This document shows, one piece after another, positions 24,407-31,186 of a stretch of DNA of 64,000 nucleotides (its first letter is position 1; the number at the start of each line of letters is the position of its first letter). The DNA lies in the NCBI RefSeq assembly GCF_014654895.1, contig NZ_BNBE01000001.1, forward strand, positions 1,488,001-1,552,000, given 5' to 3'. The notes under the pieces were generated by a model. It saw only the letters and a program-made list of their open reading frames with translations. It did not search any database and was not told where the DNA came from. Origin of the DNA: Streptomyces filamentosus (GTDB lineage: Bacteria > Actinomycetota > Actinomycetes > Streptomycetales > Streptomycetaceae). Position numbers and translations under genes: made by a program.

Positions 24407-25303
24407 GTGTCCGACTCCACCCGCCCCGCCCGTCGCGGCCGTCTCGCCCGTTCGGCCGCCGGTCTCGCCGTCCTGTGCGCCCTCGCGTCGTACATCGCCG
24501 TCCATCAGGTGACCGGCAGCAAGGGCGCTCCCCGGTGCGCCGTGGGCGGCGGGGACCAGCGGTACGAGTTCACCCCCGACCAGGCGTCGAACGCGGCGAC
24601 GATCGCGGCGGTGGGCTCGGCCCGGGGACTGCCGGAGCGGGCCGTGACGATCGCGCTGGCGACCGCGCTCCAGGAGTCGGCGCTGCGGAACATCGAGCAC
24701 GGCGACCGGGACTCGCTCGGCCTCTTCCAGCAGCGGCCGTCGATGGGCTGGGGCACGCCGGAGCAGATCATGGACCCGGTGTACGCGGCGGAGAAGTTCT
24801 ACGAGGGCCTGGAGAAGGTCCCGGGCTATTCGCGGATGCCGCTGACGGTGGCGGCGCAGAAGGTCCAGAAGAGCGGCTTCCCGCAGGCGTACGCCAAGCA
24901 CGAGCCGGACGCGGCGCTGCTGTCGGCCGCGCTCACCGGCCGGACGCCGGCCGGACTGACGTGCACGGCGGACGTGCGGGAGGGCCGCCCCGGCGACCCC
25001 GCCGTCGTCCGTGCGGAGCTGGTGCGGGCCTTCGGCGACGCGGCGGCCCCCACCTCCGTCTCCGGCGGCGCCAGCGCGGGCCGCTCGGCCGCCGAGCCGG
25101 CCGTGCTCGTGGTGCCCGCCGGGGACACGGAGCGGCGCGGCTGGGAGCTGGCCCAGTGGGCGGTGGCCCGGGCGGACACGCTGCGGGTCGCGGAGGTCGC
25201 GTACGGGGGGAAGGTCTGGCGCGCGGACGACTCGGGCGGCGGCTGGGAGGACGCCTCCGCCGGGCAGGACACCTCCTCGGTGCGGCTCCGGCTCGCCCGT
25301 TGA
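24407..25303 (+). CDS. Membrane-anchored or exported transglycosylase-like protein
   Basis: A 298-residue protein with an N-terminal basic and hydrophobic segment (RSAAGLAVLCALASYIAVHQV) acting as signal or anchor. The core (VTIALATALQESALRN, then GDRDSLGLFQQRPSMGWGTPEQI and VYAAEKFYEGLEKV) matches the lysozyme/SLT-like helical pattern: a Glu in the LQES context and GLFQQRP, as in actinobacterial muralytic domains. The C-terminal part is Ala-rich and unassigned. Similar Streptomyces proteins are often labelled heavy metal transporter, which nothing here supports. I infer a cell-wall role with moderate confidence. GTG 24407 is preferred because of the leaderless promoter. Confidence 0.7.
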   Translation: MSDSTRPARRGRLARSAAGLAVLCALASYIAVHQVTGSKGAPRCAVGGGDQRYEFTPDQASNAATIAAVGSARGLPERAVTIALATALQESALRNIEHGDRDSLGLFQQRPSMGWGTPEQIMDPVYAAEKFYEGLEKVPGYSRMPLTVAAQKVQKSGFPQAYAKHEPDAALLSAALTGRTPAGLTCTADVREGRPGDPAVVRAELVRAFGDAAAPTSVSGGASAGRSAAEPAVLVVPAGDTERRGWELAQWAVARADTLRVAEVAYGGKVWRADDSGGGWEDASAGQDTSSVRLRLAR

Positions 25304-25748
25304 GGTCTTCGGCCGAGCCCTGACGGCGCCTGCCGCCGCGTCCCGACGGCGTCTCCCCGAGCCCTGACGGCGCCCGCCGTCCGGGCCCCGGCGGTGTCTC
25401 GACCTCCTCCCGCCCGCCCCCCAGGGGCCTCACGGGCGCTTTTCGCGCGCCCTCGGAGAGGTGGACTGGCGTGCGAGGGGGTCGCCCGGAGCGGGGGAAC
25501 GGCCGGGGCGGGAGCCCGCTCGCGCGCCGGGGCGCGCGCGGGGCTCGGGACGCTTGGGGCGCAAGGGGAGTGACGGTTCGGCAGACCGCTCCGGGAGGCG
25601 TCGTTCGTCCGCTTTCCTCCCCACCCGACAATACGACGCATTGCCCACCCTTTACCTTCGGCGCCCGCAACCTCCCCCGCCCCCGGCTCGGTTGTGCAGC
25701 CCGCAAAGGCAAGAAGCGCCACCACCGTTTCCCCGTCGAAGGAGCACC
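25304..25748. other. 445-base intergenic region
   Basis: Lies upstream of the secreted Ala/Gly-rich protein gene. The first 90 bases contain two imperfect copies of CGAGCCCTGACGGCGCC. The A/T-richer stretch 25620-25660 (ACAATACGAC) probably holds the promoter, but I cannot fix -35 and -10. No convincing gene is present on either strand. Confidence 0.4.
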
Positions 25749-26198
25749 ATGTCCCTCCCCCTGACCCGTCGGATCGCCCGTGCCGCCCTGATCGTCGCGG
25801 CCGGCGCAGCCCCCGTGGTGGTCGGTGCGGCCGGTTCCGCGAGCGCCCTGGACAGCCTCGCGCCGACCGGCGCACTCGGCGGCCTGACCGCGCTCGACGC
25901 CGCCGACGCGGGCAGTGCCGTCGACGGTGCCGCGCAGACCACCACCAAGGTCGCCGGGGCGACCGGCGGCGAGGCCGTGGGCACCGCCGTCCCGGCCGCC
26001 GGCAAGGCCGTGGGCGCGGCCGGCAAGACGGCCACCCCGGCCGCCCAGAAGATCGCGGGCGAGACCGCGGGCGGCGCGGGCAGCGCCCTGGGCCAGACGG
26101 CCGGCGCGGCGGCCGAGAGCGCCGGCAACACCCCGGCGGGCGGCGCCCTGGGCGGCACCCCGGCGGGCTCGATGCTCGGCGGCCTGCCGATCGGCTGA
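25749..26198 (+). CDS. Small secreted Ala/Gly/Thr-rich protein
   Basis: A 149-residue protein with a clear signal peptide (RRIARAALIVAAGAAPVVVGAAGSASA, probable cleavage after ASA near residue 33). The mature part is low-complexity, nearly all Gly, Ala, Thr, Pro and Ser, with the repeated element AGGALGGTPAG near the end and no Cys or aromatic residues. This is expected to be unfolded and exported; homologues in Streptomyces are sometimes labelled ATP-binding, without support here. ATG 25749 follows GAAGGAG, and a strong terminator follows, so it is a single-gene unit. The function is unknown; a cell-surface or spore-coat structural role is a guess. Confidence 0.75.
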   Translation: MSLPLTRRIARAALIVAAGAAPVVVGAAGSASALDSLAPTGALGGLTALDAADAGSAVDGAAQTTTKVAGATGGEAVGTAVPAAGKAVGAAGKTATPAAQKIAGETAGGAGSALGQTAGAAAESAGNTPAGGALGGTPAGSMLGGLPIG

Positions 26199-26212
26199 CC
26201 CCCGGCAGGTAC

Positions 26213-26248
26213 GCGGAAGGGCCCCCGGAAACCCGGGGGCCCTTCCGC
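26213..26248. terminator. Bidirectional terminator hairpin
   Basis: GCGGAAGGGCCCCCGG (26213-26228) pairs perfectly with CCGGGGGCCCTTCCGC (26233-26248) around AAAC, between the convergent secreted-protein gene and dapC. Confidence 0.85.
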
Positions 26249-26262
26249 ACGTGCGGGGGCGG

Positions 26263-27360
26263 TCAGTCGCCGAGGCGCTTGACCGCCGCCTCGACGCGCT
26301 CGTCCGTCGCCGTGAAGGCCACCCGCACGAAGCGGGCACCCGCCTCGCCGTAGAAGTCGCCCGGGGCCACCAGGACGCCCTTCTCCGCCAGGTACGCCAC
26401 CGTGTCCCAGCAGGGCTCGTCGCGGGTCGCCCACAGGTAGAGGCTCGCCTCGGAGTGCTCGATGCGGAAGCCGTGGGCCTCCAGGGCCGCCTTCAGGGCG
26501 GCGCGCCGGGCCGCGTACCGCTCGCGCTGCTCGGCGACGTGCGCGTCGTCGCCGAGGGCGGCCACGGTGGCGGCCTGGACCGGCGCCGCGGTCATCATGC
26601 CGCCGTGCTTGCGGATCTGGAGCAGCTCGCCGAGGACGGCCGCGTCACCGGCGACGAACGCCGCGCGGTAGCCCGCCAGGTTGGAGCGCTTGGAGAGCGA
26701 GTGGACGGCGACGATCCCCTCGTACGAGCCGCCGCAGACGTCCGGGTGCAGGACCGACACCGGGTCGGCCTCCCAGCCCAGTTCGAGGTAGCACTCGTCG
26801 GAGAAGACGAGGACGCCGTGCTCGCGGGCCCAGGCCACGATCCGGGTCAGCTCCTCCTTCGGCAGGACCCGGCCCGTGGGGTTCGACGGGGAGTTGAGCC
26901 ACAGCAGCTTCAGGCCGGCCGGGTCGAGCTCGGTCGGGTCGTCGTAGACGACCGCCTCCGCGCCACAGAGCCGCGCGCCGACCTCGTACGTCGGGTAGGC
27001 GAGCCGCGGGTAGGCCACCTTGTCGCCGGCGCCGAGGCCCAGCTGGGTCGGCAGCCAGGCGACGAGTTCCTTGGAGCCGACCACGGGCAGCACGTTCTCG
27101 TGGGCGAAGCCGGTCGCGCCGAGGCGCCGCCCGCACCAGTCGGTGAGCGCGTCGCGCAGCGCCGGCGTGCCCCAGACCGTCGGATAGCCCGGCGAGTCCG
27201 CCGCGGCCACCAGGGCCTCCTGGATCAGCGCGGGAACCGGGTCGACCGGCGTGCCGACCGACAGGTCCACGATCCCGTCCGGGTGCGCCAGGGCCGTCTT
27301 CTTGTACGGCTCCAGCTTGTCCCAGGGGAAGACGGGCAGGCGCGAAGAGACTGCGCTCAC
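26263..27360 (-). CDS. dapC: Succinyldiaminopimelate transaminase DapC
   Basis: A 365-residue class I/II PLP-dependent aminotransferase. It has the actinobacterial DapC start (LPVFPWDKLEPYKKTA, then GIVDLSVGTPVDPVP), the NSPSNPTGRVL motif, DECYLELGW and the PLP-lysine segment VHSLSKRSNLAGYR. It transfers an amino group to N-succinyl-2-amino-6-ketopimelate, one step before dapE in DAP synthesis. The start is GTG 27360. The ferredoxin gene lies 93 bases upstream on the same strand, the same pair (fdxC-dapC) that mycobacteria have, so cotranscription is likely. Confidence 0.94.
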   Translation of the reverse strand: MSAVSSRLPVFPWDKLEPYKKTALAHPDGIVDLSVGTPVDPVPALIQEALVAAADSPGYPTVWGTPALRDALTDWCGRRLGATGFAHENVLPVVGSKELVAWLPTQLGLGAGDKVAYPRLAYPTYEVGARLCGAEAVVYDDPTELDPAGLKLLWLNSPSNPTGRVLPKEELTRIVAWAREHGVLVFSDECYLELGWEADPVSVLHPDVCGGSYEGIVAVHSLSKRSNLAGYRAAFVAGDAAVLGELLQIRKHGGMMTAAPVQAATVAALGDDAHVAEQRERYAARRAALKAALEAHGFRIEHSEASLYLWATRDEPCWDTVAYLAEKGVLVAPGDFYGEAGARFVRVAFTATDERVEAAVKRLGD

Positions 27361-27453
27361 GGGTGGCTCTCACTTCCTCGGTACGTACGTGATGCGCGTC
27401 GGTCCCGCACGGCGGTGGGGCCGTGCGGGACCGAGAGCGGGTGCAACGAAAGA

Positions 27454-27774
27454 TCAGCCGTTCTGCGGCGGCAGGGCGGCGATGAAGGGGTGGTCGCGGT
27501 CGATCTCACCGAGCTTGGAAGCGCCACCGGGCGAACCCAGGTCGTCGAAGAACTCGACGTTCGCCTTGTAGTAGTCCTTCCACTCCTCCGGGGTGTCGTC
27601 CTCGTAGAAGATCGCCTCGACCGGACACACCGGCTCGCAGGCTCCACAGTCGACGCACTCGTCCGGGTGGATGTAGAGAGATCGCTTGCCCTCGTAGATG
27701 CAGTCGACGGGGCACTCCTCGATGCAAGCCTTGTCCTTGACGTCGACACAAGGCTGCGCGATGACGTAGGTCAC
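27454..27774 (-). CDS. fdxA: Seven-iron ferredoxin (3Fe-4S/4Fe-4S)
   Basis: A 106-residue ferredoxin of the Mycobacterium/Streptomyces 7Fe type, a soluble one-electron carrier. The first cluster region is CVDVKDKACIEECPVDC and the second CVDCGACEPVCPVEAIF; together they hold one 3Fe-4S and one 4Fe-4S cluster. The C-terminal extension (EWKDYYKANVEFFDDLGSPGGA) is typical. GTG 27774 with GAGGAACG upstream is chosen; the longer open frame upstream is not conserved in style. It is divergent from the GNAT gene and precedes dapC. The electron partner (for example a P450 or other oxidoreductase) is unknown. Confidence 0.95.
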   Translation of the reverse strand: MTYVIAQPCVDVKDKACIEECPVDCIYEGKRSLYIHPDECVDCGACEPVCPVEAIFYEDDTPEEWKDYYKANVEFFDDLGSPGGASKLGEIDRDHPFIAALPPQNG

Positions 27775-27837
27775 GCTGTCGTTCCTCCTCGGTAGGGCTG
27801 GTCTGCGCGGGAGCGCGGTGTCGTCGATGCCCGCACC

Positions 27838-27843
27838 TAGTAT
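27838..27843 (+). promoter_or_regulatory. Probable -10 box for the GNAT gene
   Basis: TAGTAT stands out in GC-rich sequence 43 bases before GTG 27887, in the ferredoxin/GNAT divergent gap. No convincing -35 is seen, so an activator may be needed. Confidence 0.35.
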
Positions 27844-27886
27844 CTCCGTTCTTGGGGGCGATCCGAACAGGAGGGGCGGAGAAGCT

Positions 27887-28888
27887 GTGGAATTCACCGG
27901 CGGAGAACGGCTTGAGACGCGTATTACCAGCGCTGACGTGGGAAAACGTGTCTCCGTTCGGTATGTGACGGACTCCGCCGCGGCGGGTGGGCGATTCACC
28001 GACGCGGTCGGGGTGCTCACATCCTGGGACGGGGGTGTGGTCACGATCACACGAAAGAGCGGCGAGACCGTCCGGATCGCGGAACTCCGCCTGGTGGCGG
28101 GCAAGGTCGTCCCCCCGGCCCCCGCCCGCCGCAGGGGCCCCGCGGCCACCTTCCCGGAGCTCTCCCGGGCCGCCGCGCGCGCGTGGCAGCCGGTGGAGAG
28201 CGAGGCGCTCGGAGAGTGGACCCTGCGGGCCGCCGGCGGATTCACCCGCCGGGCCAACTCGGTGCTCCCCGCGGGCGATCCGGGGCTGCCCGTCGCCGAG
28301 GCCCTGGAGATGGCGCGGGAGTGGTACGCGGACCGGAAGCTGCCCGCGTACGTGCAGACCGCCACCGGCGCCGAGGGCACCCAGGAACTGCTCTGCGCGG
28401 AGCTCGAACGGCTCGGCTGGCGGCCCGAGGTCACCGCCGAGCTGCGGATCGCCGCGCTCGCGCCGCTCGCCGACCGGGAGCCCGGCCCGGTGGAGGTCCG
28501 GCTCTCGCGGGACCCCGACGAGCCGTGGATGCGGCGCTACCAGCGCTTCGCCGGCGAGGGCCCGGCCGTGCGGCACGTCCTCACCGCCGGGCCGAGCGTG
28601 TGGTTCGCGTCCGTGGCGGGCACGGGAGAGGTGCCGGCGGCCATCGGCCGCTGCGTCGTCGACGGCCGCTGGGCCGGTTTCATGGCGGTGGAGGTCGACC
28701 CCGCGCAGCGGCGCCGGGGCCTCGCCACCGCCGTCATGACCGCCCTCGCCCGGCGGGCCCTCGACGAGGGCGCGTCGGCGGCCTGGCTCCAGGTCGAGTC
28801 GGACAACGACGGCGCGCGGGCCATGTACGAGCGGATGGGCTTCGCGGTGCACCATCACTACCAGCACTACCGGCAGGCGGAGGCGTGA
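27887..28888 (+). CDS. GNAT-family N-acetyltransferase with N-terminal beta domain
   Basis: A 333-residue protein. Residues 1-70 form a small SH3-like beta domain (LETRITSADVGKRVSVRYV, GVLTSWDGGVVTI). Residues 100-330 hold a degenerate and a complete GNAT module, the latter with the acetyl-CoA loop VEVDPAQRRRGLATAVM (R-R-x-G-L/A pattern) and ending LQVESDNDGARAMYERMGF. It should acetylate an amine; the two-module layout resembles MshD-type acetyltransferases, but I see no direct proof of mycothiol synthase activity. I start at GTG 27887 (GCGGAGAAG upstream), not the earlier in-frame codon. The SirB1-type gene starts within 8 bases after it, so the two form an operon. Confidence 0.88.
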   Translation: MEFTGGERLETRITSADVGKRVSVRYVTDSAAAGGRFTDAVGVLTSWDGGVVTITRKSGETVRIAELRLVAGKVVPPAPARRRGPAATFPELSRAAARAWQPVESEALGEWTLRAAGGFTRRANSVLPAGDPGLPVAEALEMAREWYADRKLPAYVQTATGAEGTQELLCAELERLGWRPEVTAELRIAALAPLADREPGPVEVRLSRDPDEPWMRRYQRFAGEGPAVRHVLTAGPSVWFASVAGTGEVPAAIGRCVVDGRWAGFMAVEVDPAQRRRGLATAVMTALARRALDEGASAAWLQVESDNDGARAMYERMGFAVHHHYQHYRQAEA

Positions 28889-28895
28889 GCGAGGC

Positions 28896-29753
28896 GTGAG
28901 CGCGGAGGACCCCCTGAAACGACCGTCCGACGAGCCGCCCGACCGGCGGCGGGAGTTCGCGGAGGAGGCGCGGGCCGAGCGGCCCGACCTCGCCCGGCTC
29001 TGTCTGCTCGTCTGTGCCGTGGCCGATCCCTCCGTCACCGAGCACGACCTGGTCGAGGCCGAGGTCGAACTCGACCGGCTCGCCGGGCTCGTCCCGTACG
29101 GCACCCGTTTCACCGGCGCCTGGAAGGCCGAGCTGACCGCGCTCCTGAGCGGCCGCGAGGGCTTCGTGGGCGTCCCCGCGGACTACCAGCGCCTGGAGTC
29201 CTCCCTCCTCCACGAGGTGCTGCGCAGGCGCCGGGGGCTGCCGATCCTGCTGTCCGTGGTGTGGCTGGAGGTCGCCCGCCGGGCCGGCGCCCCCGTCTAC
29301 GGGCTCGGCCTGCCCGGCCACTTCGTCGTCGGCTTCGGCGACCCGGCCGACCTCGACCTCGCCGACCCCTTCGCGGGCGGCCGTCCGATGACCGCCGAGG
29401 ACGCCGAACTGCTGGTGGCGAGCGCGACCGGCGAGGCCCTGGACCGCTCGATGCTGCGGCCCGCCGAACCGGGCGCGATCGTGCTGCGGATCCTCGGCAA
29501 CATCCGGGCCTGGGCGGCGGCCCGGCCCGAACGCTCCGACGTGGCCCTGTGGGCGGTCGACCTGGCCCTGCTGCTCCCCTCCCACCCGGCCCGCCTCCGC
29601 TACGAGCGGGCCGAACTCCTGGTCCGGCGCGGCGACTTCCTCACCGGCGCGGCGGAGATGGAGGCGTACGCCCGGATCATGGACGCGGTGGACCCGGAGT
29701 CCGCCGCCACCATCCGCCGGCAGGCCCGGGCGGCGCGGGCCCTGCTCAACTAG
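28896..29753 (+). CDS. SirB1/transglutaminase-like family protein
   Basis: A 285-residue cytoplasmic protein of the SirB1/transglutaminase-like family with a C-terminal TPR-like helix region. Typical motifs are LLHEVLRRRRGLPILLSVVWLEVARRAG and GLGLPGHFVVGF, the latter containing the conserved His of the fold; the catalytic Cys of true transglutaminases is absent. The C-terminal part (HPARLRYERAELLVRRGDF, then AEMEAYARIM) is the tetratricopeptide-like portion. GTG 28896 begins just after the GNAT stop codon. The last bases overlap the end of the convergent IMPase-like gene by 8 bases. The biological role is unknown. Confidence 0.85.
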   Translation: MSAEDPLKRPSDEPPDRRREFAEEARAERPDLARLCLLVCAVADPSVTEHDLVEAEVELDRLAGLVPYGTRFTGAWKAELTALLSGREGFVGVPADYQRLESSLLHEVLRRRRGLPILLSVVWLEVARRAGAPVYGLGLPGHFVVGFGDPADLDLADPFAGGRPMTAEDAELLVASATGEALDRSMLRPAEPGAIVLRILGNIRAWAAARPERSDVALWAVDLALLLPSHPARLRYERAELLVRRGDFLTGAAEMEAYARIMDAVDPESAATIRRQARAARALLN

Positions 29754-30567
29754 GCGGTGCCTCCCGGAGCGCGCCCGGCAGGGAGCGGATCATCGCCATC
29801 AGACGGGCGTGGGTGGCGGCGTCGGCGGCGGCGAGCAGGCCGCGGGCGCCGGGCTCGCCCGCCGGGGTGCCGTCGAGGCCGGTGACGACGCAGCCGGCGG
29901 CCCGGCACAGGGCGATCCCGGCGGCGAAGTGGACGCTGCCGGAGAGGTCGCCGCCGTCGGTGACGTACGCGGCCCGCTTCCCCGCCGCGACCCAGGCGAG
30001 GGCGAGCGTCGTGGACACCACGCGCGGCCGGAACCCGGCGACGAAGTCCGGGTGGGCGAGCAGCTCGACGGCGCGGAAGCCGGGGGCGCCGGGGAACGGC
30101 GGGTCGAGGTTCACGTCGACGAGGCCGGTGGCGGCGGTGGGGGCCAGCGGCGCGCCGTCCTCGCCCCACGCGGTCGTCCCGTCGGTGCGGTACACCTCGC
30201 CGGTCTCGCCCGCGAACGGGTCGGCCACGGCCGCCGCCCCGCCGGGCAGGGCCACGTTGACGGCGACGAGCTTGTTCCCGACGGCGTAGTTCAGGGTGCC
30301 GCAGAGGGGGTCGACGAGCCACCGGCGACGGGCCCCGTCCGCGCCCTGCTCGCCGCCCTCCTCGCCGAGGACGGCGTCGTCGGGGCGGGCCGCGCGCAGC
30401 ACGTCGAGGACGGCCCGCTCGGCGGCCAGGTCGGCGGCGGTGGCGAAGTCGCCCGCGCCCTTGTCGACCCGGTCGAGGTCCTGTCCGTACAGGCCGCGCA
30501 CGACCTCGGCGCCGGCCCGGGCGGCGGCCGCCGCGGCCTCGGCGTCGGAGAGCTCCTGGATGATCAT
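29746..30567 (-). CDS. Inositol-monophosphatase-like protein with altered metal site
   Basis: A 273-residue member of the IMPase/FIG superfamily. The N-terminal GEEGG (Glu69, Glu70) is kept, but other metal ligands are changed. The DPIDGT motif reads DPLCGT (86-91) with Cys89 in place of the second Asp; the WDxAAG motif reads VHFAAG (212-217) with His213 in place of Asp; and the later VTD reads VTG. True IMPases need these residues for two or three Mg2+ ions, so this is probably inactive or uses different chemistry. ATG 30567 is chosen; the longer open frame upstream is shadow sequence. The gene is minus strand, downstream of DUF1304 by 24 bases, so the two may be cotranscribed. Confidence 0.85.
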   Translation of the reverse strand: MIIQELSDAEAAAAAARAGAEVVRGLYGQDLDRVDKGAGDFATAADLAAERAVLDVLRAARPDDAVLGEEGGEQGADGARRRWLVDPLCGTLNYAVGNKLVAVNVALPGGAAAVADPFAGETGEVYRTDGTTAWGEDGAPLAPTAATGLVDVNLDPPFPGAPGFRAVELLAHPDFVAGFRPRVVSTTLALAWVAAGKRAAYVTDGGDLSGSVHFAAGIALCRAAGCVVTGLDGTPAGEPGARGLLAAADAATHARLMAMIRSLPGALREAPPS

Positions 30568-30590
30568 GGGGGCGAGGGTACGCGGAGGGC

Positions 30591-30953
30591 TCAGCCCGCG
30601 ACGATCACGGCGGAGAGGGCGAGGGCGCCGGGGAGGGCCTGGGCGTAGAGGATGCGCCGGTTGGCGGTGGCGGCTCCGTAGAGGCCGGCGACGACCACGC
30701 ACGACAGGAAGAAGACCCGCACCCGGAAGCCGAAGGGGTCGCCGGCGATCAGCCCCCAGACGAGCCCGGCGGCCAGGAAGCCGTTGTAGAGCCCCTGGTT
30801 GGCCGCCATGGCGGCGGTCTCGCGGGCGAGGCGGGCGTCGAACCCGGAGAACCGGCGCCCGGTCTCCTTCTCCCACAGGAACATCTCCATCACGAGGATG
30901 TAGGCGTGGAGGAGCGCGATGAGGGCGACGAGGATGTCGGCGGTCAGCGGCAT
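30591..30953 (-). CDS. DUF1304 integral membrane protein
   Basis: A 120-residue membrane protein of the DUF1304 family (YqhA-type). There are four hydrophobic helices: ADILVALIALLHAYILVMEMF, the NQGLYNGFLAAGLVWGLI segment with its conserved NQGLYNGFLA motif, VRVFFLSCVVVAGLYGAA and ALPGALALSAVIVAG. The function is unknown. I start at ATG 30953, giving the usual MPLTADI start, although the frame continues upstream. It precedes the IMPase-like gene in the same direction. Confidence 0.92.
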   Translation of the reverse strand: MPLTADILVALIALLHAYILVMEMFLWEKETGRRFSGFDARLARETAAMAANQGLYNGFLAAGLVWGLIAGDPFGFRVRVFFLSCVVVAGLYGAATANRRILYAQALPGALALSAVIVAG

Positions 30954-31020
30954 GGGCCCATTGTGGGCGGCGGGACGGCGACGGGGGCGGTACGACGCGG
31001 ACGGGGGCACGGCGCGGGCC

Positions 31021-31080
31021 GCGGCGGCACGGACGGGAACGGTGCGGGCCGGGGCGGCACGGACGGGAACGGTGCGGGCC
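31021..31080. repeat. Two-copy 30-bp tandem repeat
   Basis: Bases 31021-31050 and 31051-31080 are nearly identical (one mismatch), with shared core GCACGGACGGGAACGGTGCG. Partial copies flank both sides. It lies in the 233-base gap between DUF1304 and the next gene. No function is apparent. Confidence 0.8.
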
Positions 31081-31186
31081 GGGGGCGGCGCGGGCCGGGG
31101 CCGTACGGGCCGGGTCGGGCGTACGGGTCGGCCCCCGGGCTCGGGGAGCTCGGGGGCCGGCGCGGGGGGGCTCGGGGCGGCGGGGG

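Noticed and set aside
31021..31080. CRISPR-like repeat
   Set aside because: Only two adjacent copies with no spacers and no cas genes in the window; it is a tandem repeat.
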